A DNA stretch of 64,000 nt from Talaromyces rugulosus. Its lineage: Eukaryota; Ascomycota; Eurotiomycetes; Eurotiales; Trichocomaceae. The stretch is from the NCBI RefSeq assembly GCF_013368755.1, contig NC_049565.1:2790001-2854000 (forward strand), in the 5' to 3' direction. Both the position numbers and the translations under genes were made by a program. The stretch's first letter is position 1, and the number at the start of each line of letters is the position of its first letter. Below, piece by piece: positions 20,901 to 33,617 of the stretch. Below the pieces are notes generated by a model. It was not told the DNA's origin. It worked only from the letters and a program-made list of their open reading frames with translations, and did not search any database.

Positions 20901-21804
20901 ACAAACGACACTCAGCCCGAGCGCGCAGCATGTTGATAATGCGCTTCCACCAGACGGTTCAGAGAATGGCCATCGAGCGTGGGGTAAAGTCGGAGCGGGC
21001 GAGAGGCGTAGAAGCATTAGCCCGAGATCCAAAGACCTCACAAAAGCAAAAGACATGATTGACAAAGGGATTTCACGCATTCGGGCAAAGGCTTTGGATG
21101 TGCACGGGTACCGCAAGCTGCAAGGACTGATCAAGTACCACGGGGCGCTCTTCGCGGACCAGTCCAAATACAACGAGATGCTGGTGGCGCTTCTGGACGC
21201 TCTGGAGACGGCCGCCAGCGATGAGAAGCGGTCATCGGCAAGCCGGTCTATGGATCTCAAGGCCCAGATTCTGGTGACGATCCGGCTGATGTTTGCGCAC
21301 AACGAGACATACTTTGCAGCGTACTACCCGCGCGTGATGACCTCGCTTCTCAATACGCGCAAACAATACGAACTGACGACGAACCACATTGTCAGCGGCC
21401 TTGAAGAGACAGCAGAAGACATCGTATCCTCCTGCCAGCCACAAGAAGTCATGACCGCGGTGCTCGATCTGGTCGAAGCCGAGCAAAACGACGACGAGGG
21501 CTACCGGGCAATTACAATGGGCATTTACGTGCTCTCCGGCCTGCTGCGGCGACTCAACAAATATCAGAAGAAACTCGGCGACGCAGAGATTTCCCGACTG
21601 GGCCAGTTCGGAAACACGAGTCTGTCTCAGCCGCAACCGGATGTGAGGCGCGCCGTGACGGAGTTTTGTGTCGAGTTGCATGAGATGATGCACGACGAGG
21701 AGGCGTTTTGGCGCATGATCAACTCGACGGGTAATGACCATCGTAATCTGTTGACGTATTTTATTGCGAAAAAGTCATCTGAGGGGGCAGCGGTTCGTGC
21801 TTGA
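17957..21804 (+). CDS. stu1: CLASP-family microtubule plus-end stabiliser Stu1
   Basis: There are four exons: 17957-18531, 18591-18835, 18889-19678 and 19731-21804. All introns are GT-AG with phases that join, giving 1227 residues. The N-terminus (KNPNTSVDTKVAAVTNLKSD, SDIKQKNVPEAAVPPIFD, LGDHKERPRS, LEDADSGVREAAKTTVIEIF) is a TOG/HEAT array. A second array around residues 330-560 (PQHFFAGIKNILDGILK, SAQNANATVDIIIQNATYAP, KQARHKSAIEHGGGLDVVEK, GLADANPGVRE) is the CLASP N-terminal domain. A Ser/Pro/Arg-rich basic linker follows (about 570-950), then a C-terminal HEAT-like helical domain. The product binds tubulin, stabilises spindle and cytoplasmic microtubules and is an essential mitotic protein in yeasts. 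The order and length match filamentous-fungal Stu1. ATG 17957 is the first in-frame start after the leader. Confidence 0.92.
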
Positions 21805-24639
21805 TTTTTTTCTTCTTTCTCTTCAATACTTGAGAGTTCTTTTTTTTGGGGGGGTGGGGGGGCGTTGGTTGTTGAAGTCTTTTGTACATGGGATTGTATA
21901 TTTTTTTTTCTCAAACCTATTTTTTTCTAATACAGAACTACTGGTTATACTGCTAGTTGGTTGAGTTTCTCTTTCACTGTACTATGCTTTTACTCTTAAT
22001 CTTGTTTCGGACAGTATCAGAGCCTGGAGTTGCAACTTGCCATATGTGAGAATATAGGAGGAGTTGATGAATATTATTTCCATTCATCCAATTCAACTTA
22101 CTAAATACATAGTAATAATCACTTACAGGCTAAAGAGTCAATAATTCTTACTAGTCATGTCAATAATAATTTTAATTGAAAAAAAAGCTCATACACACCG
22201 CTTGTTGACGCGCCTAAAAGTGAAACATCAATGCACGAGGGGACATTGTTTCATGTTCCTGAGACTAAGCCTGATACGGGAATGACGCATGAATCATGCC
22301 GTCCTGTCAGCATGCGGGCTAGATTCTATAGATTTACGGCATATATATTAGCAAAAGAAATTAATATTAAAATAAATAAAAATATCGAGTCTAGAGGTCT
22401 AGACTATAATAATGATAGTTGCTGCACTTATATGCATGTCAATGTGAAACATGTAATTAGCCACACACGACCGACCCATGCTTATTACAGCCAGCCACCT
22501 GTTATAAGCCGGATTCTTATTTGTTTCGGCACACATGACAGGGGACTGTCCCTACAGAGATACACTCCATATGTGTATACTACTATACAATTGGATAAGT
22601 GGATTGTGGATCCGGCAACGTGCTTTTGTCGATCAGACAGACATGACTTTTTTTTTTTTTTTTTGTCTATAGCGACATGCCCATGTCGGATGTACTCCGT
22701 TCGCAGTAGTACTAAGAAGGAGCGGTTCGTAAAATTGAAATTAATTATTAAGGAGAACAACAACTACGGAGTATACCTTATTACCTCGTGGAGATCAATT
22801 TAAGAGGGGGGTTCGCGAACCATGGATGCGATTGTTTCACAGGTTAATTATTGACTCGGGAGCGGGCATATTCACCGTCACAGTCAGCATACTGTAGATC
22901 CGATCCTGTAACTACACTCTACGGAGTACATACTCTACAGGTATTAGATTCGCAATCGACGATAACTAGATAGTAACATTGACTGTGTACGTCGTACTCG
23001 GTCGGTACTTCCCTTCGTATTCGGTAACTACCCTCTCTGTATCTGCACTTAATCTAAGATATGATCGCCAGCCCCTGAGCGTCTCCAATCTCCATCACGG
23101 CCACAGCTAAACCCGTTTGGCCATGGTCGATGATTTTATGCCTCGCATTCTTTGCCCCACAAGACATAGCCACTGGCATTCATCATGGCCTGTATCTGTC
23201 CTAATTAGTGGTAGGTAGTTACCACTAGTAGGGTGGATTCATTCTTCCGGTGAGTTGTGACAGCTGTCGCATTATTATTATTTCGTACTCCGTATTCCGT
23301 ACTGTATATGTTGCGTCGTCTAGTAGACGATGATTAGGCCAACGTGCAAGTGCTACGTCGCCCACGCTCGGACCAATCTCTCTCATAGACTACACTAGTA
23401 GTCGCATTACCCATGACTATTTATTATCATCGTTAGTATTATTATTGACAGGTGAGCATTATTATAACCAATTGACCACTCATCGCACTGGGTTGTATTG
23501 CGCCACCTCCATCAGCCGCGGCTTGGCGACATTGACAAAGATCCTTCTTCTTTTTCTTCTGTTGTTTCTTTGTCAGAGCGAAAGAATGACTTTGTGAGAG
23601 CCCAGACTGGCGGCTATCTGCAGCGCAGCTGAAATGGGCATGAAACACCGTGCGTCCACATAACTTAGTCCCTCCGTAGTTCCTCTCTAGCTGGGCGACT
23701 AGTTGGCGTGCCACACGTCCCTTGCCAGGCTGTCCACTTGTTCGGGAGGGAGGATGTGCTGGAGAATAGGAGAGTTGAATAGGCGTGTAATGTCGGAAGA
23801 AGAAGCAGAAGAAAAAGAAGAAGAAGAAGAAGTAAAAACACAGTAAGAATAGAAAGTGAAAAAAGAAGAAGTAGAGCGGAACAAGCACAGACGGAAGGAG
23901 GCACGCAGCTTGGCGGCCCCCCCTCTCTCTCTCTCCTCTGTCTCTCCTCTCTCCGCGGCGGCCCCGGCCCAAAGAAGCAGCACGTTGTCCACTGCCTGAG
24001 CCAATTCATCGCTTCTGCCGCTCTCTCCTCCTCCTCCTCCCTGTCAACCACCAGGAACCCCCCAACTCTCTCGCCTATCGCCATTCTCATTCTTCTTCTT
24101 TTTTCTTCTTCTCGTCCTGGCAAGTCGTCGTCGTCGGTCTTGTCTCTGTTTTTCCCCCGTGTTACTTGGGGGCGCCGCTGTCCAAGTATTCCTTGCGAAC
24201 AGGATTCGGGGAGGGGGTTCGTTCAATCCACCAGCGGATGTGAGCTTTTGCACATACGGAGCAAACCTCGAACTTTTTATTTTTTATTATTTTCTTCTTT
24301 TTTTTTCCTTCTCTTCTTCTTTACTATTGTATTTGTCCCTCTGCTATATTCGCTGCAGAGAGACCGACTACTTGGGTATGTGTTCCGACTTGCTCGCAAA
24401 CTTTCCGCTGCGCAAGTTCCGTGGCGCGCTCTCACCTGTTTTGCCTTCATGCGAATAAATCCTGATCGCCCTATGCGTGCTGGATGCGTCATTTTATCTT
24501 CCGACAGTTTGCGGCTGACTATTGTTCTGTTCTTGCTAGAATCGCCTCCCCGATAACTCGTCGCCTATTCCTCGTCTAGACCGTCCTTCCATGCGCGACC
24601 GCCTACAATCGCTCTGTGTTTGAGTGTCGGCCTGAGGAG

Positions 24640-24679
<40 letters not shown>

Positions 24680-24723
24680 ACAACACAATAGCTTAGCCTC
24701 AAGACCGGCTGCTATATCCCGAG
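21805..24723. other. Long intergenic region upstream of the LIM-RhoGAP gene
   Basis: The region is 2.9 kb with no recognisable gene. It holds homopolymer runs just after stu1, three copies of the 9-mer TACGGAGTA/TACTCCGTA (22765, 22920, 23286) and a 12-bp palindrome GGTTCGCGAACC at 22810. Purine/pyrimidine-biased tracts (AGAAGA and CTTCTT) lie at 23550-24340, and a CA dinucleotide run at 24641-24674 sits just before the start codon. The CT-rich part at about 24090-24360 looks like a fungal promoter and long leader, which is common for polarity genes. Confidence 0.5.
24641..24674 (+). repeat. CA dinucleotide microsatellite in the leader of the LIM-RhoGAP gene
   Basis: About 16 CA units lie 50 bp upstream of ATG 24724, likely within the 5' untranslated region. 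Confidence 0.9.
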
Positions 24724-27700
24724 ATGGAATCCCCTGCAGCTAACCCCGAGTCCCCAATGGACCAGGAAGACATCCCGTACCCTTGCAAGGGCTGTGGAGA
24801 AGTATGTTTTATTCTCCGGATTCGCCTCCGTCGTGTACCTGTGCTGACTGCGTCTTTGTTTTTGACAGATTCTCGAGGAAGGAAAGGCCTTTGAATTAGG
24901 TAAGTCGGCGTGGATTCTTTGTTGCGACCAGCCTGCTGATTTTTGTTATTTCCAGCTGGCAACAGATGGCATATCGATTGCTTCCGATGCAACACCTGCA
25001 ACACCCTGCTCGACTCGGATGCGCATTTGCTCCTCCTAGGCGATGGCTCGTTGATCTGCAGCAACTGTACATACAGCTGCAGCTCCTGCGGAAACAAAAT
25101 CGAGGACTTGGCAATCCTGACCGGCGACCAGGCCTTTTGCGCCAACTGTTTTAAATGCCGGAATTGCAAGAGGAGAATTGAAAATCTCCGTTACGCCAGG
25201 ACCTCTCAGGGTATTTTTTGTATGGACTGTCACGAGTCGCTGATGCAGCGGCGGCGCAAGAAGAAGACCGCTGCGAAGAAACTCAACTTTGACAAGTCTT
25301 TGCCTTCCCTGCCGCCCAACTTTGAAGAGGATGGCAATTCTGCGGAGGTTGAGACTCCGCCATTAAGGGAGTATTCTGCCTCCCCGGATGTTTCCCACAG
25401 CCGTTCTGCAGAGCAACGGGTTTCGATTTACAGTCGCGTGGATGCGGCTTCACCTGCTCCACAGCCGGAGCAGCCGCAGAATCAAGGTGAGTTACATGCT
25501 CTTCTCTAGTCACTTATTAGACACGTCGGACTGACTGGTTTCGTTTTTGGTAGACAATCTCATTCTCCCATCGAGCGCCTATCGTCCCTCTTCCCACAAT
25601 CGCCACTCTACTATATCTACTACTAGGTCCGAGGTTGACGCTGGCGATGAATTCTTGATCCCGGTCGCCTTTGACCCTACTCCCGATGAGCGCCCATCGC
25701 CCCATGTAAACGTTCCGGAGGAAACATATGTGCCGCCCCGAGATTACTTTGGCGACGTGAAGCCCTCCGAGGAGTCTCGCCAGGTGTCGAGCGAGCGCTC
25801 GGGGACGCCGCAGCAATCGGCTGTCCACATTGCCTTCCAGGAGAAGGGTCGTCAGCCGGTGTCATCGGACTCGAGTCAATGGCGGCAAGACCCTCCTCCT
25901 AAAACGGCCCATGTCAAGAGCGAGAGCAAGGACAACTTCAAATTGCAGGAGGCTCCCAAGGGCAGAAAATCGAGTTCGACGGACAGCTTCAAGTCCGACG
26001 TCAATGCGACCAAAGAGAGTACGTCTCTGTCATCCACAAGCTCGCCCAGCGCTGTCGTTGCAAGTCCGCCAGAGCCATCAAAGGTCCCCCATATCGCGTC
26101 TCAGAAACTCACACCCATGCCAACTTCAACCTCGACACCACCAGAGCGCACATCTCATGAATTTCGCGAACCGCCTCAGAATGGACCTACCGATCCGAGC
26201 AGACCTGTTGCCGCAGGCACAATCCCATTTCCTCCGAAACGAGGTGACTCGTTGGAACACTACGTTACAAGTCAAATCCAGCGCAAGGGTGTTGGGTCTG
26301 CCCCGAAAGCTGCTGTTCAGAATGAGAAAATGGCGAATGGAGAGGTGCCGGGTCCAGAGAAGAACGAGGAGTCACAGGCCCCAGCTGAGATGCTGCCCCC
26401 TTTGAGTCACCCGCCAGACCGCCCCTCTGCCCAGCCTAATAAAGATGAGCTTACGGATATGACAAAGACTTTCGCGCCAGACGAACGTCGCATTCGCAAT
26501 GATTCCGTTGCAACTTTCCAGTCAGAGATATCGCGAGCGGACCTTACTGGCCCCGCCTTGCTACGCTATAGTGGTGGTGGTGCCGATTTTTCCATGGACG
26601 AAGATTTACTTAGAATTCTAGGGTCTGAAGCTCTTAACCAGCAGGAGCCTTCCGAGTCATTCATGAAGCGGGTTTCAAACTCGGTGCGTCATGGACGCAG
26701 CTTTAGTGATAAAGGCTCGCGGCTGTCTAGAGACTCCAAGTGGCCGAAATCACCAGCCAACGGGGGAGCATTCCCCCCAGAAAGCCCCGGTGCAAGCTCT
26801 CCTGAGCAACGTGAGGACGTTAGCGCGCTGAAGAGCGAGCTGCGTAGAGAACGCCAACGAATGATTGAAAAGGACCAAAGGATTGCCGAGCTTGAAAAAG
26901 CATTGAATGCCCACGCTGATGTCAAACAAGCTGATAGCGAACTGCGAGAGAAACGTTCAACAATGGTGGACTTGGATACTAGGAAAGAGGTGGTGCTGCG
27001 CGAACTGGCGTCCATTACTGAACACCTAGAAAAGGAAAAACATGGCGGTGCACCAATGGATCTGGCAAAATTGACAAACAATGTTGTGCGCAGTTTTGCT
27101 GAAAAACTCCAGGGCCTCAAGGATTCCTTTGCCCCTCAGATTGAAGGGTTTATGCAACAACGGGCAACGCTTGCTACTGAGATAGCAAACCTGTCCCGAA
27201 TGAAAGAAAAGAGCTTTCAGGAATTCGAGCAACTCTCATCCAAAAACGCCCAGCTGGCGGAACTCAACAACCAGCTCGTCCACCAGATACAGGGAATCTA
27301 CAACGCCAATTCAGCAGTGGATTCATCCCGTTCTACGAATGGACTTGGTATTTACTCGCATAACAAAGACAAGTCAACTAGCTCGATTGATGCTAATAGA
27401 CATGGCGACCTTGCCACTTCTGTGTCCACTATGACCATCCATGATGAAGCTGAGCCAGCCACTATTGTACCTGGGCCTCAAGTTGTGAGCATTCGTAAAG
27501 GCCAGCCGCGCAAGTTCAACTGGAAAAGGGGTGGCCAGACCGTTGCTAAGGGAGTTACAAAGGGTCTCAAAGGTGCATTCTCTAGCGAAAAAGAATTCGG
27601 ACCAGATGGAACTGTACAACATGTCGATGGGACTGTCCAGATGCCGCGCTCGCAGACGCAAGAGCCAAGATTTGGCTTTTTCGGAAACCAGAAACGACAG

Positions 27701-28469
27701 GCTGCATGGAAGACTAATCAGAATGGAAGCTCCCAGGGTCTGTCTGATGCCGCTGCTGGCCAGAGCGAAAGTAAGTTTTTATTTGTGTATTGATACATTT
27801 ATATTCGCTAACGGTTTATTCCCTAGCTCTCTTTGGTATCGAGTTGGAACAACGCTTGGAACAGGAAAAGAGCATCATTCCTGCTGTGGTCACACGTTGC
27901 ATTCAGGAGGTTGAACTTCGAGGTATACTTCGACTCATAAAAGGCTCTTTTGTATTAGTCTTTTACTAACACCTAATTTTATAGGCATGGATGAAGAAGG
28001 CATCTACCGTAAATCCGGTGCTGCATCTGTCACCCAGATTATCAGAGAAGGATTCGAGGGTGCAAACGACTACGATATCTCTGACCCCGATCTTGACATT
28101 CATGCAGTGACATCGGCTCTTAAGCAGTACTTCCGCAAACTGCCCACGCCGCTGATCACTTGGGACTCGTACGATCAAGTGCTTGAAACGAACGAGGTCA
28201 CGCCGCAGCCTAGCCGGATCGAGGCGGTGCGCGCCGCTCTCGACACGCTTCCTCGTGTGCATCGTGACGTGCTAGAATTTCTTGTTTTCCACCTCAAGCG
28301 TGTCGTGGAACATGAGAAGCAGAACCTGATGACCAGCCAGAACGTGGCGGTTGTCTTTGCCCCTACTATCATGTGGCCTCAAGACATTGCTCGTGAGATG
28401 ACCGACGTGCAAAGGAAGAACGAAGCACTGAGATTCATTGTGGAGAACTGTCAGGAAATCTTCATGTAA
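24724..28469 (+). CDS. LIM-LIM-RhoGAP protein (Rga1/Rga2 type)
   Basis: There are six exons: 24724-24801, 24869-24899, 24956-25486, 25554-27770, 27827-27922 and 27985-28469. They give 1145 residues with consistent phases. Two LIM zinc domains lie at about 21-72 (CKGCG, WHIDCFRCNTC, CSNC) and 79-135 (CSSCG, FCANCFKCRNC, CMDC). A long Ser/Pro-rich disordered region and a coiled coil (about 634-793, starting DVSALKSELRRERQRMIEKD) follow. The C-terminus (953-1145) is a RhoGAP domain with LFGIELEQRL and the arginine-finger motif GIYRKSG (R993), and later NLMTSQNVAVVFAPTI. Proteins with this layout stimulate GTP hydrolysis by Cdc42/Rho GTPases and shape polarity and septation. Two LIM domains rather than three favour Rga1/Rga2 over Lrg1. 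The long, tract-rich leader suggests translational or promoter regulation, which is inference. Confidence 0.9.
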
Positions 28470-29173
28470 GATTGAACCAGCAGTTTTCACCCTCTCAGTT
28501 CTTGGCTAGTTGTTATCGACTGAATCGAGGCGATGTTCGCGTGGTGTCCACGCTTTCTACCTTGACTTTGAGTTTTGTTTACAATACCCTTCTTGTCCTT
28601 TTACGGTCATATTTCACTTCCCCCCTTGCCCTCTTTTTGGATCAGAAATGATTGACATGAAACCAACCAATTGATTACCGGAAACCCATTTTCTTCTATG
28701 ACCGATTCAGCGCAGCCCATCATCTTGTCTTCTCTTGATTTGTGTTCATGCACGATTATACCCATTTTTATTCTCCTGGTCTTAGTTTTTTTTTCATTTT
28801 TACATTTTTTTTTTTATTGCATGGTTGAAAGCAAGATGGAGCGCGGGTCGTTCTCTTTGCTATCGAGAGGTTTCCCTTGCTTGTCTGGTCCATCGTGTTT
28901 GTGTTGTTCCCCCTTTTCCTTCACCTTTTTATATCTGCCTGTTTGTTGTATTGTGTTCAAAGACTGAAAGCCTTCATATGAGAAAAGAATTTGGGTTCCT
29001 CCGGCTGTACTTTATGATTTGTTAAATGTAAAGGCGTCCCCCTTGTGGCTCTGTTTGGAACGGGTAGCGCTTTGATGATTTGAAATTTAAATAACATGAT
29101 AAATATATCTATGGAGGTAGTACTCTTTTTTCTTAAAAAAAAAAAAAAAATACCCCGGTTGAGAAAGGCCTCT
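28470..29173. other. Convergent 3' regions of the LIM-RhoGAP gene and ask1
   Basis: This is T-rich DNA with an A-run at 29137-29153 and no coding sequence. It is expected to hold both 3' untranslated regions and polyadenylation signals. Confidence 0.5.
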
Positions 29174-30847
29174 TTAAAAAGTATCATCTTCTATACGAGC
29201 CCCACTGCGCACTAGAGTCGGACTATACCCTTCATCGTCGCCACCACCGGGGGTTTGATAGTATTGATGCTTTGCATAGCTTTGGTCGGCATAGTTCTCG
29301 TCGTCGTCGTCGTCGTCATCTTCATTACTGCCGCCGCCGCCGGCTGTGGCGAGAAGATCTGATACAATACGTTTGGATGCTTCTTTGGCTGGAAAGATGT
29401 TAAAAACACGGAAAAAAATAAAAGGAAGATAGGAGCTTACCTGGTGTTTTCATTAGACGGCTTTGCGGAATATGAAATTGCATTGTTTTCGGCGGACTCA
29501 TTTCGTAAGGGGCGCCCGTGTCGTCGTCATCGGTAGTATATTTTCCAAAGCCATCATCGTCGTCGTCGTCGTCGTCGCTGTTCCAGCTGTCTTTGGCTAT
29601 TGTTGCTGTTGCTGTCGTTTTGGGTTTACCAGGTGTAAGTACGCTGACACCGGGTCTGGGAGTTGTGCGTTTGTTAGGGCTGGCGGTGCTGCTGCCGCGT
29701 CGACGCGTTCTGCTGCGGCCGCCAGTTCCCGGTGTATTTGACATGATCCCCTTTAGTGGAGATGAGAAGATTTCTTCGTGGAGTTTGGGAGCCTCTAATT
29801 CGGGACTGGAAATGGGGGAGTCGTCGAATGTGTAGCGAGGGGTTTTGTCCTTGGGCGTGGAAACGGTGAATTTTGTGGGTTTGTAGCTGCTGCTGCTCTT
29901 GGATAGTGGTGTTGCTTGTACGCGATAGGTCTTGTCGAGGACATGGTGTAGGACAGGGTCGGTTGGTTTTTTGTTATTGTTTGTTCTTTTCGCAGTTGAC
30001 GGCTTGTGTGAAGAAGGAGGGATGAAGGGAGACGACATTGGGGTATTTTGCTGGTGGTATTTGCTGGTATATCTTCCGGGTGTTACTGGTGTATTCTCCT
30101 CTGGAAGAGCTGAAACGTCATCTCCATTGTCGGCACCGTGGTGGTATAGCGAGGGATATGCAACCAGCGACGGCGATTCGTCGACTCCAGTATTATAAGG
30201 TGCGTTCTTCCCCTTATGATAGCTTGTCGGTCGCGGCGTGCTATGCGACGGAGATATCGTCAGCGACGAAAAGTCGAGCTCGTTGTTGTGCTCGCCAATA
30301 TCAAGGTGTTGTGCCGATGATGGAGTCTCATATGAAGCGCCTTCTTCGTCTCCTTCTTCTCCCTCTTCAGCTGTAGTATGCGTGGTAGTGTCTGCTATTG
30401 TCGAATCTTCTGTGACTGTCTGCTCGTGTTCGGTGTCCTCGTTTGGTTGCTCCTCGTACCCCGACAGCGATACATTCGCGCTTGATTCGAAGAATTGTTT
30501 CCAAAACTATTTGTTTCGGGGAAAGAAAAGGTTAGCTGCTGATTATGATTTACATTCGTTGTAACTTTGGTGGGGGGGTTTTTTTTTACTTTGGCTCCTT
30601 CCCAAACATCCTTTGATTGCTCTGCATACTGCTCGACCACAGGCAAAATACTGGTTGTGACGATTCGGTGGGCTCGAGAAAAGTTGCTATCGATTTCTGC
30701 GAGTAATAATTAGTTTAAAATGTTTCTTCTATATACTGCTTGCTTTCGGGGGTTCGTTTGTTTACCTTGCAGTGTCAAAGTGATGGATTGTTCCAGCTTC
30801 TCCAGCTCCTCGGTGAGCGTCAAATTCCGCTGCGCAGATCCCGACAT
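29174..30847 (-). CDS. ask1: DASH/Dam1 complex subunit Ask1
   Basis: There are four exons on the minus strand: 30847-30766, 30696-30590, 30506-29441 and 29388-29174. They give 489 residues. The N-terminus (NLTLTEELEKLEQSITLTLQ, EIDSNFSRAHRIVTTSILP, EQSKDVWEGAKFWKQFFE) is the Ask1 signature. It is followed by an acidic, Ser/Thr-Pro-rich tail containing many S/T-P sites (likely Cdk targets), ending in an Asp run and a short basic-free C-terminus. The DASH complex forms rings on spindle microtubules and couples kinetochores to plus ends. The GC-rich GTC/GTT trinucleotide repeats in the DNA encode the Asp and Asn runs. The first two introns fall inside the conserved helix-coding part. The start at 30847 is the first Met and is followed at once by conserved sequence. 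Confidence 0.9.
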
Positions 30848-31236
30848 GGTGAAGAGCTAATCCATGCAGCGTTTAAGAACTGGAATTGAATACGTCGTTG
30901 TTTATGGTCGTTGCTTGTTGATGGCGGGAAGATGCCGAGAAAGGGAGACGCGTTTTAGGGCTCCGGAGGATAAGGGCTGGCGGGGATCACGTGGTGGGGC
31001 TGTGCGGGGGAAATAAGCGTCAAGCTTCGGGTGTTTCGGCGTTAAGGACGATGGTCATTGGCAGCAGCCTAGTTCTTGCTTTCTTGCCTTCTTCTCTGCT
31101 TTTATCTCGACCGCGTGCTAATAAGGCCTGGAACCTCTTCTTCTGGTTCCTGCTTCTACTTTCTCGAATTAGTTCAGACTTTGGAACCTTTGTTAACTGC
31201 TCTAACTGACTTTTGAGTCACATTGATAGTGTCGTC
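30848..31236. promoter_or_regulatory. Divergent promoter region between ask1 and the next gene
   Basis: These 389 bp separate two start codons pointing away from each other, so both promoters must lie here. No clear TATA element was seen. The part at 31080-31190 is CT-rich, as in many fungal promoters. Confidence 0.5.
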
Positions 31237-32401
31237 ATGCCGGCTCCAGTGGCGAAAGGTATGTACTAGGCAGCCAAGGCTGCATTGGAGTTATCATCAA
31301 TGCGAGCTCAATTCTGGCTTTCTATCACTTTATTTATGGTCAACTTTTTGCTGTTATTTAGTAGCTAATACCTGGTTGTTCATTTGTCTAGGAATCATCA
31401 TCGGCGTCTCCGTCATCGTAGCTGCTGGGATTGCCGTGTACGAAAGCCCGCAGTTCCAACGATGGGTGCAAAATTCACGCCGCAAGATCGCCTTGGCTCT
31501 GTATAACCTAGGGGATGAAATCTCTCCATCCGAATCATCGTCAGTCCTCCAAGATATATCCATGACCGAAGACCCCGGTGAAGCCGCAGCAGAACGACGC
31601 AACAAAGCTCGAGAAGAACTCCTGCGGCGCCGCGAGTTTATGGAAACCCGTCGACGAACGCAATCGAGTAGCAGCAGCAGCAGTACTACTGCCGTCAGCT
31701 TCGATAGCTTGGTGGACCGGGAAGGCCGACTGCGGTCAGAAGCAGCAGAGCGCGACAACGAGGCTGTGAATACTGCTAGTAGTAGCACTGCCCAGTCGAC
31801 GGCAGTTGAAAAGGCCGATGAAACAGAAATGGTTCAACGCCGAGCTGTGCAGTCTTCATCATCATTATCATCATCGGAGCCTCTGACAGAGGGTCGTCTC
31901 CAGGCACAGCGGGAGTTGATGGAGGCCATGGAGCAGGATCGTCTTCGTCTAGCAATGCCTGCTTCTGAAGCCTCGTCGCATCATCCGTCAGAGTCATTGG
32001 TTGATCTCACGCCAACTTCTGAATTTCCTGACACGGATCTTGGTGCTTCTGCGGTTTCTTCTGCTCGTGGCGGCCAAATGAACCAATCCGAGTACTTTTC
32101 AATCACGTCCGTTCCAGAGGCCCAAAACGAGGCAGAGACTCGGCCTTCTGAGTATTACTATGCTCACCCAAGTGAGCCTAGTGTCCATTCTCCCGAGCCA
32201 TCGCACCCTGAAGATCCGTTCCAGGATTACAATATATCGACTGCGTCATCTGTGCCTGGCAGCCTGAGCCATGTTCAAGATGAAGTCTCTTCCGACGGCA
32301 CCATGAGCGAATGGGACCATGCTACTGACGGCGTGGCGACTCCTGCCAGCTGGTCGGAAGTTGGCAGCGTCGTCAGCAGCGATGATGGACATCATCAATA
32401 A
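31237..32401 (+). CDS. Conserved-type single-pass membrane protein of unknown function
   Basis: Two exons: 31237-31258 (MPAPVAK plus one base) and 31392-32401. They are joined over a 133-nt intron with GTATGT donor and TGTCTAG acceptor, giving 343 residues. Immediately after the start comes one hydrophobic helix (GIIIGVSVIVAAGIAVYE, about residues 8-25), then a basic, Arg/Glu-rich helical region (about 80-125, AAERRNKAREELLRRREFME) that may form a coiled coil. A long Ser/Glu-rich disordered tail ends the protein. The topology is that of an N-terminally anchored protein with a large soluble tail. I do not recognise the family by name. A longer frame starting at 31223 is only a read-through of the intron. 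Confidence 0.75.
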
Positions 32402-33617
32402 AGCAGTGGTCAGCAATCTTAAGGGCTGGCAGAACATATAGATTCTATTTATTGAGGTATTGCTTGGAAGACGGAGTTAATGGGTTTTATGGAAGATATT
32501 CCTAGGTCAGGTAAGCGACACGTATGGTTGGACACGGGTTTGGATGCTGGTAGGCGTATATTGTCTTTTGGTTTTAGTAGCGTATGCAAGGTTTGCTTTG
32601 ATATCTGTATATACGAGAATCGTAGTTGTCTTTTCATCTAGGTTACAGAGTAATACCGATTGATAAGGACAAACCAATCATGCTATGGTGGAGCACAGCC
32701 AAAGAATGACGTCGCCGATCAATAATAAAGCATCGCGCAAACACATATTGCATATACTACATACGCTAATTGCGCAACTGGGTCTTGCATGTTGCTCAAA
32801 GGGAACAGTTCTTTGGTGAGTGTACCTCAGTGGTTTAGCTCATTGAAAGTCCTGTCGTCATCCATTATTATTAATATTACTATTCTCGTATCTCATAAAT
32901 ACTAGTTAAAAGCTGACCGGAAGCCCCCGTTGCCGAGCCACGGCGCGCTAGTCCGTTTCCGGAAAGAAGGCACGCGCTGCGCCAACGAAAAGTGCGGAGA
33001 AGACAAAACGCCAACATTTAACAAGAAAAAACGCCCCATAGACCTAGTTAGTAGTTTCCTAGTCTTCTTACTGTCTTAGAATTGTGCCCAATGGGCGCCG
33101 CCCTCTTGATCAATTTGCTCCACCCGTGTTAATATCCATGAATCCCTTATTTCTTTTCGCTTGCGGCTGAATCGTCAAATACGACAAGAATATGCTCCGA
33201 GTACAGAGTACTAGCATGGTTTCTCGCTAGTCATGGGACTAAAATCCGTAACTAGCTGCTGGTGATTCTTCTCTTGCAACCTGTGTGACCATTATCCTCA
33301 CTTCTCCCCCGATTCCTTCATTGATTAAAAGCCCAAGAATCCGAGAACAAGGCTTGGCATATCTGCGCGACGCTGCTATCGCCCATTCATCACTGGTGGC
33401 TTTTTTTAATCCCATGCTTAACGCCCGATAAAACAAACACAGACGAGGCTGGTCGTTTGCAAACTCTCGTGGTCTTTTTTTTATTCCCCTTCTCCCTTCA
33501 TTTTGCTTTCCGCTTTCTCCCCTAACTCCCCGCCGATCGACCCCTACCTACATCGTTTCTACCACCATCATCCGATCAAGCAATGCGCCTAGTCGCACAA
33601 AGACAAAAAAAGACAAG
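32402..33617. other. Intergenic region
   Basis: No coding sequence or structured RNA is recognised. The final 150 bp are CT-rich (TTTATTCCCCTTCTCCCTTC and the following bases) and probably form the core promoter and leader of the LicD-family gene. Confidence 0.45.

Noticed and set aside
22231..22803. A 190-codon plus-strand ORF in the long intergenic region
   Set aside because: It contains a homopolymer-encoded Phe run, has no domain, and lies in AT-rich promoter-like DNA.
23442..24123. Overlapping minus-strand ORFs of 100-176 codons
   Set aside because: They translate purine/pyrimidine tracts (Arg/Glu or Phe/Ser runs) and look like chance frames in low-complexity leader DNA.
31223..31391. 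An N-terminal extension of the small membrane protein
   Set aside because: It arises from reading through a 133-nt intron; splicing from ATG 31237 places the helix directly after MPAPVAK.
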